Below are positions 8,267 to 17,650 of a DNA stretch of 64,000 nucleotides, in pieces (positions within the stretch are counted from its first letter, which is position 1; each line of letters starts with the position of its first letter). Location: assembly GCA_937902735.1 (NCBI GenBank), contig CALELS010000013.1, positions 1-64,000 of the forward strand, in the 5' to 3' direction. Under the pieces are notes generated by a model. The model saw only the letters and a list, made by a program, of their open reading frames with translations, was not told the origin of the DNA and did no database searches. The DNA comes from an uncultured Caryophanales bacterium (GTDB lineage Bacteria; Bacillota_I; Bacilli_A; RFN20; CAG-826). The translations under genes were made by a program, and so were the position numbers.

Positions 8267-8902
8267 TTAAATAACCTCCAATAATTCCTTCCAATCTTTA
8301 ATTAATAAATCTACATCATTTAATGGGATATTATCTTTTCGTGGAGAATAGTCAACTAAACCAAATTTGATTCCAGCATTTCTAGCAGTTAAATAATCAA
8401 TTAAACCATCACCTATATAGATAACTTCATTTGGATCTTTGACTTTAAAATAATTCATTGCTCTACATATTCCTTCTGGTGATGGTTTAACACTTACGAC
8501 TTCATCAGAACATATTGAAAGAGGGAAATATCCTTCAATACCCAAAATGTTAAAAGCTAAGTTAGTAGCATCTCTACTTTTTGAAGTAATTAATCCAAAA
8601 TCAACGTTTCTTTTCCTAAGTTCAATTAAGATATCTTCAACACCAGGGAATAGACGAATATATTGTTCATAATTCTTTGTGGAATATTTAACATATTCTT
8701 TAAGAATAAATTCTATATCTAGCTTGGGAAATTCCTTCTTAAGTGTTTCTCTAATTGGAGGGCCACTGAAGGTAAGACATTTCTCATAAGAGATAGCTTC
8801 ATCTTTTTTATATAATGCGTAAAGTTCCTCGAAAGTTTTAAGTAACATTAAGTCACTATCGAGGGTTGTTCCATCAAAATCAAAAAGAACTAATTTATAC
8901 AT
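8267..8902 (-). CDS. HAD-family phosphatase (PpaX/Gph-like)
   Basis: A 211-residue HAD hydrolase. Motif I FDFDGTTLDSD (residues 7-17, nucleophile and acid/base aspartates), motif II LITSKSRD near residue 105, the motif III lysine in VSVKPSPEG and motif IV YIGDGLIDYLTARNAG are all present, with a helical cap at about residues 20-85. Such enzymes are pyrophosphatases (PpaX) or phosphoglycolate phosphatases, and the substrate cannot be told from sequence. In Bacillus ppaX follows lgt, and the same lgt-to-phosphatase order is seen here with the stop and start touching. Confidence 0.88.
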   Translation of the reverse strand: MYKLVLFDFDGTTLDSDLMLLKTFEELYALYKKDEAISYEKCLTFSGPPIRETLKKEFPKLDIEFILKEYVKYSTKNYEQYIRLFPGVEDILIELRKRNVDFGLITSKSRDATNLAFNILGIEGYFPLSICSDEVVSVKPSPEGICRAMNYFKVKDPNEVIYIGDGLIDYLTARNAGIKFGLVDYSPRKDNIPLNDVDLLIKDWKELLEVI

Positions 8903-10251
8903 TATTTCTCGTCACAATAATCGTATGTTTGAATATGGTCTAATTTCTTAACTTTCTTTTCAATTAAAGCCCAAGCAATTGAAATTCCTATTACAACTAG
9001 GCCAATTCCCACCATTACAAAGGCAGTAATAAACGATTGAAGATAGGCGTCACCATTCTGAGTAACATTCCAACCTGTTCTAAGTGGCTCAAGAGCAATA
9101 CGAACTAGACCATACCAAAGTGGGTATAAACCCGCTCTAAACATGAGTGGTAAATATTTATTGAGTGGCTTTGTGGCGTATCTAATTAAGAAATAACCAC
9201 CTAAATTGATTGCGCCTTCAATTAAGAAAAGTGGTAAATATATTTGCCCGGTGCCAACCAAGCTTCCGTATCCCTGAACACTTGAAAATTGAAGTTGGTT
9301 TTTAATAATAGATGGCAAGAAAAAGAAGAAATTTACATCTACTGGGTAGCCATGAACTTCACAGTTAAAGAAGTTGCCCCATCTACCTAAGAATTGAGCA
9401 ATTAAGATGGTTGGTAAAATAGTATCAGCAGCCCATCTAAGATTTACATATCTTCTAAAGATACACATATAAGCAACACCAGCAATAATACCTAAAAGAG
9501 CACCACCTTGAATAGCCATACCACCTTGAGTGATACCTGTAAGGATTTCAAGAGGATGAGTAAGATAATATGATGGATTAAGCACTAGGCAAAACCAAAG
9601 TCTTCCTCCAACAATACCTGCTGGGAAAGCCACCATAAAGCAGACTTCAAGAAGACCATGTTTTCCGTATTTTTTGTAGAAATAGTGATCACAGGTAAAA
9701 TACGAAATTAGAGCACCACTAACAATTAAAACGCCATAGAAAGTAATTCTGAATTTGCTACTTCCCATGAAATTAATAAATCCAAATGGTGAGAAACTAA
9801 GAGCATTCCATAAAGGTTCTGTAGCGTTAAGATGGAAAGCATATCCTTCACTCATAATCCATAAACCAAATACAGTTAATGGAATAGATGAAAACATAAT
9901 GATTTTAAGAATCTTTCTTTGTTTCTTCATTAATTCAGGTTTGTAGTAATAAAGAATAAAGGTTGAAACAAAACACATTAGAGCACTTCCAAAAAGATAA
10001 GAACCAATAACCATACAAATATGTTCAAAGATGGTTAGATTCCACGCTCCCCAAAGGGCAGCACCATAACTTACCATAATTAATGGAAGTCCTACGCTTA
10101 AGTTTGTAGTTAGTAACAAGATAAATAAATTCTTATCTATTTTAATCTCTTCACTACCAAGAGGTTTTTCTCTAACAAATTTAATGTCTCTAAAAATAAT
10201 ATAGCCAATAAGACCTAGAGTAATTACTAATCCGATAATAAATAAAACCAT
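8902..10251 (-). CDS. lgt: Prolipoprotein diacylglyceryl transferase, long form
   Basis: Adds diacylglycerol from phosphatidylglycerol to the lipobox cysteine of prelipoproteins at the membrane. At least six lipoproteins are encoded in this window. The core is residues 170-430, with the family signature GRWGNFFNCEVHG (289-301) and GGMAIQGGALLG (243-254). Two oddities: the protein is 449 residues against the usual 260-300 because of an N-terminal extension of about 165 residues with several membrane helices, and the position normally held by histidine in GGLAIHGG is Gln248. Cotranscribed with the HAD phosphatase (one-base overlap) and uvrA (12-base gap). Confidence 0.92.
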   Translation of the reverse strand: MVLFIIGLVITLGLIGYIIFRDIKFVREKPLGSEEIKIDKNLFILLLTTNLSVGLPLIMVSYGAALWGAWNLTIFEHICMVIGSYLFGSALMCFVSTFILYYYKPELMKKQRKILKIIMFSSIPLTVFGLWIMSEGYAFHLNATEPLWNALSFSPFGFINFMGSSKFRITFYGVLIVSGALISYFTCDHYFYKKYGKHGLLEVCFMVAFPAGIVGGRLWFCLVLNPSYYLTHPLEILTGITQGGMAIQGGALLGIIAGVAYMCIFRRYVNLRWAADTILPTILIAQFLGRWGNFFNCEVHGYPVDVNFFFFLPSIIKNQLQFSSVQGYGSLVGTGQIYLPLFLIEGAINLGGYFLIRYATKPLNKYLPLMFRAGLYPLWYGLVRIALEPLRTGWNVTQNGDAYLQSFITAFVMVGIGLVVIGISIAWALIEKKVKKLDHIQTYDYCDEK

Positions 10252-10263
10252 ATATCTTCCCCT

Positions 10264-13107
10264 CTATTCGTGTTTTCCTTTTAAAACTTTCTTTAAATAT
10301 TGACCTGTATAAGATTTTTCTACTAAAGATACTTCTTCAGGAGTTCCACTAGCGACTATCGTACCACCTTTGTCTCCTCCTTCAGGCCCTAAATCAATAA
10401 TATGATCAGCAACTTTAATAACATCGAGATTATGTTCGATAATCAAAACTGTATCTCCGTTATCAACAATACGGTTAAGAACAGCAATCAAACGTTTAAC
10501 ATCATCACTATGAAGACCAGTTGTAGGTTCATCAAGTAAGAATAATGTTTTTCCGGTTGGACGTTTTTGAAGTTCGTAGGCAAGTTTAACTCTTTGAGCT
10601 TCGCCACCACTTAAGGTTGTAGCTTGTTGTCCTAATTTTATATATCCTAAACCGACATCATAAAGAGTTTGAATTTTTCTTTTTAATATTGGTCTATTTT
10701 CAAAGAAATGAAGTGCTTCTTCGACAGTCATTTCAAGAACATCATAGATATTCTTTCCTTTATAATGAACAGATAAAGTTTCTTCGTTATATCTTCTTCC
10801 TTCGCACTCATCACATTTAACATAAACATCAGGTAAAAAATTCATTGGAATACGACGAACTCCATCACCTTGGCAATGTTCACATCTTCCTCCAGGAACA
10901 TTAAACGAGAATCTAGATTTAGTGTATCCTTTAGTTTTTGCTTCAATTGTTTCTGCAAACAAGGCACGAATATCATCAAATAGTCCAACATATGTAGCAG
11001 GATTACTTCTTGGAGTTCTGCCAATTGGATCTTGAGTGATATTTACTATCTTATCGATATTCTCAAGTCCTTTGATATTTTTATATTTTCCAGGATGGAC
11101 ATCTGCTTCAGGATTTAAATGTAGATATGTAATTGGATAAAGTGTTTGGTTAATTAGTGAAGATTTACCTGAACCACTTACACCTGTTATAGCAACAAAT
11201 TTACCTAATGGAATATCAACATTAATCTTTTTAAGATTGTTACATTCCGCTCCTTCGATGGTGATATATTTTCCGTTTCCATCCCTACGTTTTAAAGGAA
11301 TTGGAATATATTTTTTACCACTCAAATACTGTCCTGTTATAGAATTAGGATTTTTCATTGCGTCTTCAACGCTTCCAGCAGATACAACTTCCCCTCCATG
11401 AACACCTGGTCCTGGGCCAATATCCACTAGGAAGTCGGCTGCTCTCATTGTATCTTCATCATGTTCAACAACAATTAAAGTGTTTTCTAAAGCAACCATA
11501 TCTTTGAGTGTTCTAATTAATTTATCATTATCTCTTTGATGAAGTCCGATACTTGGTTCATCAAGAACATATAAAATACCAGAAAGATTACTTCCTATTT
11601 GAGTAGCAAGTCTAATTCTTTGTGCTTCACCACCACTTAAAGTCATGGCATATCTAGCAAGAGTTAAATAATTTAGTCCAACATTGATTAAGAATGATGT
11701 TCTTGATTCAATTTCACGAATAATCATCTTGGCGATTTCTTTATCGTTTTCAGATAATGTATCGTTAACTTGTCTAATGTAGGTTAATAAATCTTCAATT
11801 GATAATTTACAAACTTCATAAATATTTAGCCCATTAACTTTGACAGAAAGTGCTTCTTTTGAAAGTCTTGCTCCATGACATGTTGTACATTCATGGTCTC
11901 TCATATAATAGGCGTAAATATCTCTCATCATATCAGAGTTAGTTTCGTTATATAGTCTATCCATTCTAGTTTTAACACCTTCAATATAACCATCTCGATG
12001 AGTTTTGTTACCACTTTGAGATGTTAGGGCATATTTAAATGGACGATCACTACCATAAAGAATGATATGTTTTTCTTTTTCAGTTAAATCTTTGTATGGT
12101 TTATCTAAATCGATATTGTATTGCTCACAAAGATAGGCAAATTCTTGCCATTCTAAGTTTTTTGTATCAACAATATTTCTTAAATTACGGATAGCTCCTT
12201 GTCTAATCGATAAGTTTTTATCTGGAATTAAAACATCAGGATCACATTCTCTTTTCATTCCTAGACCTTTGCAATCTGGGCAACATCCAAGTGGAGCGTT
12301 AAAAGAAAATAATCTCGGTTCAAGTTTAGGAACAGAAAAACCGCATATTGGGCAAGAATGATGGGTAGAGAATAATCTAACTTTCTCATCAATTAAGAAT
12401 GCACAATATCCTTTAGAGAAATCACAAGCTAGTTCAACAGCCTCCACTAAACGAGGACGGATATCTTCTTTAATGACTAAACGATCAATTACGATATCTA
12501 TATCATGTCTTTTGTTTTTATCCAAATCTTCAAGTTCATCAATTCGAGTAATTTTTCCATCTACTCTTACTCTTTCAAATCCTTGAGATTTTATTTTCTT
12601 AAAGACATCTTTATGAGTACCTTTCTCATTTTTAACAATTGGAGAAAGAATAATTAGTTTGGTTCCTTCTTCGTATTTGAGGGCAATATCTACAATCTTT
12701 GTTGGTGAAAAAGAAATAATTGGTTCGTTATGTGTTGGACAATAAGGTACACCTACACGCGCGAAAAGAAGACGCAAATAATCATAAATCTCAGTAACTG
12801 TCCCAACTGTTGAACGAGGGTTATGACTAGTTGTTTTTTGATCAATTGAAATAGCAGGAGATAAACCAGTGATTTGATCAACATCAGGCTTTTCCATGTT
12901 ACCCAAGAACTGTCTAGCATAGCTAGAAAGTGATTCAACATATCTTCTTCTACCTTCGTTATATATCGTATCAAAGGCTAAAGTAGTCTTTCCTGAACCA
13001 GAGAGTCCAGTAAAAACAGTTAAAGTATATTTAGGAATATCTAAAGTAATATTTTTTAGATTATTTTCCCTTGCGCCTTGAATATGTATATATTTATTCT
13101 TTTCCAT
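10264..13107 (-). CDS. uvrA: UvrABC excinuclease subunit A
   Basis: DNA-damage recognition ATPase of nucleotide excision repair. The 947 residues carry two ABC ATPase modules: Walker A GLSGSGKTTLAFDT (about residue 33) and GVSGSGKSSL (about 640), and LSGGEAQR signatures in each half. Two zinc modules are visible: CPICG with CPDCKG in the first half, and CEHCQGDG with CDECEGRR in the second. Length is typical. No clear Shine-Dalgarno precedes the ATG; a TAAAAT box lies only about 10 bases upstream, so the message may be nearly leaderless. It heads the uvrA-lgt-ppaX-like-trxB-like-rapZ-whiA-xre run. Confidence 0.98.
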   Translation of the reverse strand: MEKNKYIHIQGARENNLKNITLDIPKYTLTVFTGLSGSGKTTLAFDTIYNEGRRRYVESLSSYARQFLGNMEKPDVDQITGLSPAISIDQKTTSHNPRSTVGTVTEIYDYLRLLFARVGVPYCPTHNEPIISFSPTKIVDIALKYEEGTKLIILSPIVKNEKGTHKDVFKKIKSQGFERVRVDGKITRIDELEDLDKNKRHDIDIVIDRLVIKEDIRPRLVEAVELACDFSKGYCAFLIDEKVRLFSTHHSCPICGFSVPKLEPRLFSFNAPLGCCPDCKGLGMKRECDPDVLIPDKNLSIRQGAIRNLRNIVDTKNLEWQEFAYLCEQYNIDLDKPYKDLTEKEKHIILYGSDRPFKYALTSQSGNKTHRDGYIEGVKTRMDRLYNETNSDMMRDIYAYYMRDHECTTCHGARLSKEALSVKVNGLNIYEVCKLSIEDLLTYIRQVNDTLSENDKEIAKMIIREIESRTSFLINVGLNYLTLARYAMTLSGGEAQRIRLATQIGSNLSGILYVLDEPSIGLHQRDNDKLIRTLKDMVALENTLIVVEHDEDTMRAADFLVDIGPGPGVHGGEVVSAGSVEDAMKNPNSITGQYLSGKKYIPIPLKRRDGNGKYITIEGAECNNLKKINVDIPLGKFVAITGVSGSGKSSLINQTLYPITYLHLNPEADVHPGKYKNIKGLENIDKIVNITQDPIGRTPRSNPATYVGLFDDIRALFAETIEAKTKGYTKSRFSFNVPGGRCEHCQGDGVRRIPMNFLPDVYVKCDECEGRRYNEETLSVHYKGKNIYDVLEMTVEEALHFFENRPILKRKIQTLYDVGLGYIKLGQQATTLSGGEAQRVKLAYELQKRPTGKTLFLLDEPTTGLHSDDVKRLIAVLNRIVDNGDTVLIIEHNLDVIKVADHIIDLGPEGGDKGGTIVASGTPEEVSLVEKSYTGQYLKKVLKGKHE

Positions 13108-13157
13108 AATGAGTTTAATTTTAGCATAGTTAAAATTATCTATCTATATGAATGCTT

Positions 13158-13184
13158 ACAAAAAAAGATCGCCCGAAGACGATC
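13158..13184 (-). terminator. nifJ terminator
   Basis: A nine-pair stem (AAGATCGTC with GGCGATCTT) closed by a UUCG tetraloop and followed by a T7 run, 20 bases past the stop at 13203. Confidence 0.95.
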
Positions 13185-13202
13185 TTATAAATTTAGTTTA
13201 GA

Positions 13203-16200
13203 TTATAAACCGAATTTTTTAATTCTTTCCCAACGTTCTTTAGCGCAACGTTCAGATTTTTGAAGTAATTCTTCGGCATGTTCTGGGTTGACGATTGGAA
13301 GTTGAGAGAAGCGGGTTTCACCCATTACAAATTCACGGAATTTGCTGAAATCAGGTTCTTTACAATCAAGTTCAAGAGCTGGTTTACCTTCAGCAAGTTT
13401 ACGTGGATCATAACGGAATGTTGTGAAATAGCCACATTCAACAGCACGTTTTTCAACTGCCATTGAGTTAGATAGACCACCTTTAATACCATGGTTAGCA
13501 CATGGTGCATAACAGATAATAAGAGATGGACCATTATAAGATTCAGCTTCTTTAAGAGCTTGAATGGCTTTCATTGGGTTTGCACCTAAGCTAATTTGAG
13601 CAACATAGACATGTCCATAGCTCATAGCGATAAGGGCAAGATTCTTCTTTTCACCACGTTTACCAGAAGCGGTAAATTTGGCAATTGAACCGGTTTGTGA
13701 CGACTTAGATGATTGTCCACCAGTGTTGGAATAGACTTCAGTATCTAAGACAAGGATGTTGACATCTTCATCATTTGCAATGACGTGATCAAGTCCACCG
13801 TAACCGATATCGTATGACCATCCATCACCACCAACAATCCAGACTGATTTATCAAGTAAGTCTCTTTCATATTCAAGAACTTTCTTAACTTGTTTATCTT
13901 TGGATTCTTTAACAAGTCTAACGAGTTCTGGGATGACTTTACGAGCTTCTTCTTTGTTCTTGATGTTAGCAATATAGGCTCTAATAGCTTCTTTAAGTTC
14001 TTTTTCAACTCCTCTACGTTTTAAGGCTGGTTCAAGGATTGAGCAGATTTGACCTAAACGATAGTCTGTAATTGCTCTCATACCATAACCGAATTCAGCG
14101 TTATCTTCGAAGAGTGAGTTAGCCCAAGCAACACCTTGACCATTCTTATCAGTGCAGAATGGGGTAAGTGGAGTTGAACCACTATAGATGGAAGAACAAC
14201 CAGTTGCATTAGCAACAAGCATATCTTTACCAAATAATTGAGATACTAAGCGGTAATATGGAGTTTCACCACATCCAGCACAAGCACCACTAATTTCCAT
14301 ATATGGCATTAAGAAGCCAACACCTTTAACAGTGTTTGTTGGGAATAAAGGTTTGTATTCAACATGTTTGAAGAGATAATCTGCACCAATTTCTTGGTCA
14401 AATTGTTCTTTAGCCTCAGCCATGTATAAGGCTTTCTTACCAGCTTTGTTTGCAGTACATTCAGTAACACAAAGACCACAACCTACGCAGTTCTTTGGTG
14501 AAACTTGTAGACGATATTTAAGTCCTTTAACACCTGGCACAATAGCGTCTTTAGTTTCTTTCTTAACGATTTCTGGAGCTTTTGCAAGTTCTTCTTCGTT
14601 AAGTAAGAATGGACGAATTGTCGCGTGTGGACAGACAAATGCACATTGGTTACATTGAATACAATCTGCACTATTCCAGACAGGTACTCTATCAGCAATT
14701 GATCGTTTTTCTTTGAAGGTAATATTATTCTTCATTGTACCATCAAGAAGTTCGAATTCTTGGAATTTGGAAACTGGGAGTGTGTCACCATCAAGTGAAC
14801 CCATGACATTAACATAAGAATCGAAATATTCGTCTCCAGTAGTTTCACGGACACGTTTTGATGGGAGTTTTGCCCATTCTGGATCAACTTTGATTTCACG
14901 AAGTCCTTCTGTACCAGCATCAATAGCGCGGTAGTTCTTTTGAACGACTTCATCACCTTTCTTACCATAAGTCTTCTTAGCAAATTTCTTCATCCATTCA
15001 TTTGCTTCGGTGTATGGCATGATAGATTGATTTAAATAGAAGAATGAAGCTTGAAGAATAGTATTGGTATGTCTTCCCATTCCTGTTTCTTGAGCAATCT
15101 TATTAGCGTCAATAACATAGAATTTAGCTTTCTTTGTAGCAAGTTGATATTTAACACGATTTGGAAGTGATTCGATTAGTTTCTTATCATCCATATCAGT
15201 GTTGAGGAGGAATGTACCACCTTCTTTAAGATTTTTAATCATGTCAAATTTGAATACATATGTATCAAGTGAACATGAGATAAAATCTGCATTTTCGACA
15301 TAGTAAGTCGAGCGGATTGGTGATTTACCAAAGCGGAGATGGCTTCTTGTAACACCACCTGCTTTTCTTGAGTCATAAGCAAAATAAGCTTGAGCATATT
15401 GATGAGTTGCATCACCAATAATTTTAATTGAAGACTTGTTAGCAGAGACCGTACCATCACTACCTAAGCCATAGAATAAGCAAGATGTGTAATCGCCTTT
15501 AATATGGAATGATTCATCAACTGGAATTGAAAGATGTGTAACATCATCATCAATACCAACTGTGAAATTATGATGTGGGTTATTCTCTAAGAAATCGTAA
15601 ACTGATTTAATATGTTTTGGTTGAGTATCTTTGCTTGAAAGACCATAACGTCCACCATAAACAAGAACGTTTTTACGACCAACTTGTTTTAAGGCAGCAA
15701 CAACATCAAGGTAAAGTGGTTCACCACTTGCACCCATTTCTTTGGTTCTATCTAAGACAGCAACTCTTTTTACGCTTCTTGGAAGAGCTTTAGAAAGGTA
15801 GTTAGCGGAGAATGGACGATAAAGATGAACTTTAACAAGACCAACTTTACGACCTTCTTTCATTAAAGCATCAATAACTTCAATTGTTGTTTCAGTAACG
15901 CTACCCATAGCAACGATAACATCGGTTGCGTGTGGATCACCATAATAAACAAATGGTGCATATTTTCTTCCAGTAAGTTTACTTGCTTTCTTGAAGTATT
16001 TATCAGCGACAGCAACAACGTTTTCAAACATAACGTTTTGAGCTTCTCTTCCTTGGAAGTAGACATCATCGTTTTCAGCACCACCACGGGTAACTGGATG
16101 AGTATGTGGATTTAAAGCTCTTGCTCTAAATTCTTCAACTTTTTCCATTGGAAGAAGTTTGCGATATTCTTTTTCGTCAACAAATTCGACGTTTTGAATT

Positions 16201-16742
16201 TCGTGAGAAGTTCTAAAACCATCGAAGAAGTGCATGACTGGAACGCTTGATTCAATAGCAATTAAGTGAGCCATTGGGGCTAAGTCAGCAATTTCTTGGA
16301 CACTATGTGAACAAATCATTGTGACACCAGTTTGACGGCATGCATAAATATCTTGATGATCACCAAAGATTGAAAGTGAACGTGTTGCTAAACTTCTTGC
16401 AGATACATGAAGAACTGCTGGGAGAAGTTCGCCACACCACTTATAAAGGTTTGGAATCATTAAAAGAAGTCCTTGAGATGCAGTATATGTGGTTGCAAGA
16501 CCACCAGCTTGTAGAGCACCATGGACTGTACCAGATGCACCAGCTTCTGATTGCATTTCAACGACTTTGACAGGAGTATCGAAGAAGTTTTTCTTTCCTT
16601 GTGAAGCATAAACATCAACGAGTTCTGCCATTGGGGATGATGGGGTAATTGGATAGATACCAGCGACTTCAGTAAAATAATAACTTCCGATTGCCGCAGC
16701 AGTATTACCATCTACCGATAAGAATGATTTTTTGACTTGCAT
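13203..16742 (-). CDS. nifJ: Pyruvate:ferredoxin (flavodoxin) oxidoreductase
   Basis: Single-chain PFOR of 1179 residues: oxidises pyruvate to acetyl-CoA and CO2 and reduces ferredoxin. Domains in order: N-terminal TPP pyrimidine-binding domain (YPITPSSPMAELVD near residue 33), gamma domain, linker, two 4Fe-4S clusters (CIQCNQCAFVCP and CVGCGLCVTEC around residues 690-760), a further cluster (GACAGCGETPY) and the TPP/Mg site (GGDGWSYDIGYGG, DTEVYSNTGGQ). No residue is missing. The promoter is TTGTAT, 17 bases, TATAAT, with a perfect cre-type site just upstream. This is the central fermentation enzyme of a strict anaerobe. AAAGGAG precedes the start. Confidence 0.98.
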   Translation of the reverse strand: MQVKKSFLSVDGNTAAAIGSYYFTEVAGIYPITPSSPMAELVDVYASQGKKNFFDTPVKVVEMQSEAGASGTVHGALQAGGLATTYTASQGLLLMIPNLYKWCGELLPAVLHVSARSLATRSLSIFGDHQDIYACRQTGVTMICSHSVQEIADLAPMAHLIAIESSVPVMHFFDGFRTSHEIQNVEFVDEKEYRKLLPMEKVEEFRARALNPHTHPVTRGGAENDDVYFQGREAQNVMFENVVAVADKYFKKASKLTGRKYAPFVYYGDPHATDVIVAMGSVTETTIEVIDALMKEGRKVGLVKVHLYRPFSANYLSKALPRSVKRVAVLDRTKEMGASGEPLYLDVVAALKQVGRKNVLVYGGRYGLSSKDTQPKHIKSVYDFLENNPHHNFTVGIDDDVTHLSIPVDESFHIKGDYTSCLFYGLGSDGTVSANKSSIKIIGDATHQYAQAYFAYDSRKAGGVTRSHLRFGKSPIRSTYYVENADFISCSLDTYVFKFDMIKNLKEGGTFLLNTDMDDKKLIESLPNRVKYQLATKKAKFYVIDANKIAQETGMGRHTNTILQASFFYLNQSIMPYTEANEWMKKFAKKTYGKKGDEVVQKNYRAIDAGTEGLREIKVDPEWAKLPSKRVRETTGDEYFDSYVNVMGSLDGDTLPVSKFQEFELLDGTMKNNITFKEKRSIADRVPVWNSADCIQCNQCAFVCPHATIRPFLLNEEELAKAPEIVKKETKDAIVPGVKGLKYRLQVSPKNCVGCGLCVTECTANKAGKKALYMAEAKEQFDQEIGADYLFKHVEYKPLFPTNTVKGVGFLMPYMEISGACAGCGETPYYRLVSQLFGKDMLVANATGCSSIYSGSTPLTPFCTDKNGQGVAWANSLFEDNAEFGYGMRAITDYRLGQICSILEPALKRRGVEKELKEAIRAYIANIKNKEEARKVIPELVRLVKESKDKQVKKVLEYERDLLDKSVWIVGGDGWSYDIGYGGLDHVIANDEDVNILVLDTEVYSNTGGQSSKSSQTGSIAKFTASGKRGEKKNLALIAMSYGHVYVAQISLGANPMKAIQALKEAESYNGPSLIICYAPCANHGIKGGLSNSMAVEKRAVECGYFTTFRYDPRKLAEGKPALELDCKEPDFSKFREFVMGETRFSQLPIVNPEHAEELLQKSERCAKERWERIKKFGL

Positions 16743-16783
16743 TATATAAACTCCTTTATATAGTCAGTTTTTAAAGCAAGATA

Positions 16784-16812
16784 ATTATATGTTTGAAAAG
16801 TGCTATATACAA
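16784..16812 (-). promoter_or_regulatory. nifJ promoter
   Basis: TTGTAT (16807-16812) and TATAAT (16784-16789) with a 17-base spacer on the minus strand, about 40 bases before the nifJ start. Confidence 0.7.
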
Positions 16813-16826
16813 GATAAAAATGACCT

Positions 16827-16840
16827 TGAAAACGGTTTCA
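16827..16840. promoter_or_regulatory. cre site (CcpA/LacI type) upstream of nifJ
   Basis: TGAAAACGGTTTCA fits the TGWNANCGNTNWCA consensus at every position and lies 15 bases upstream of the -35 element, a position used for CcpA activation in fermentation genes. No ccpA gene is in the window. Confidence 0.7.
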
Positions 16841-16881
16841 TTCACAAATTTATTTGTGGAAATACAAATTTAAAAGAGTTT

Positions 16882-17649
16882 TTAAGAGAATAGACTTGCA
16901 AATTCAGTTATCGCAAAAAGATTACTATCTAATTGATTATTGTTTCTTTTTGAAACATAAAACAAAGCGACATATTCATCTTCATAATCGGCTTTCTTAT
17001 ATTCGAACTTAATTAGAATATTGCGATGACAATCAGTTATACCTTTTTCACATTCAAGTACTAAACAATTTTCTTCTATATAATAAGAGGTAGAAAGCAT
17101 ATATGTATCAATTTTTACTCTAAAAATATCATCAGTTAATTCAAAATATATCTTGCATTTGTCATTAACATAATAATTATTAATATCCTTAGGATTCATT
17201 ATGCGGGAATTATATTCATTAACATATATTTGAACAGCTTCTAAAGAATTACCAATCCAATATGCTCCGACTCTATCTTTTTTTAAAAATAAAGTATTTT
17301 GAAAATTGTTTTCATTAACTGTCAGGCTTGTCTCGTCTATTGTCAAATTAAAATAAAATAATAGAGCAGAATTATGACTAAGATCATGAGTTTTTATAAA
17401 ATCAACCCTATACTCTTCGTTGCCAATTACATTAAATTGTTCCTCATCAATTATAGAATCGAAATAATAATAAATATGAAATTTTCCGTCTACAAACCTA
17501 TTATATCTTTTATCAAAACCCGAATAAGCCATCGTCTCACACGATGAACCTGTAGAATAATTATTGATTTCAATAAATATTGGTGATTTATTGCAGCTTA
17601 ATAAGTTAAAGCAACTCAAGAGTAGAAGAATAAATAAGATTTTTTTCAT
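16882..17649 (-). CDS. Hypothetical lipoprotein
   Basis: A protein of about 255 residues starting at 17649 (MKKILFILLL), with a hydrophobic signal and the lipobox NLLSC at about residue 19, so it is anchored on the outer face of the membrane. The remainder is polar and beta-rich with many aromatic residues; no family recognised. The longer frame to 17667 was rejected because it adds residues before the signal and overlaps the previous gene. It starts one base after the stop of the metallopeptidase gene, so the two are translated together. No terminator hairpin is obvious downstream. Confidence 0.75.
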   Translation of the reverse strand: MKKILFILLLLSCFNLLSCNKSPIFIEINNYSTGSSCETMAYSGFDKRYNRFVDGKFHIYYYFDSIIDEEQFNVIGNEEYRVDFIKTHDLSHNSALLFYFNLTIDETSLTVNENNFQNTLFLKKDRVGAYWIGNSLEAVQIYVNEYNSRIMNPKDINNYYVNDKCKIYFELTDDIFRVKIDTYMLSTSYYIEENCLVLECEKGITDCHRNILIKFEYKKADYEDEYVALFYVSKRNNNQLDSNLFAITEFASLFS

Positions 17650-17650
17650 A

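Noticed and set aside
14422..14658. Plus-strand frames inside nifJ, rpoB, rpoC, fusA and others
   Set aside because: They are antisense shadows of long conserved genes and lack Shine-Dalgarno sites or recognisable protein sequence.
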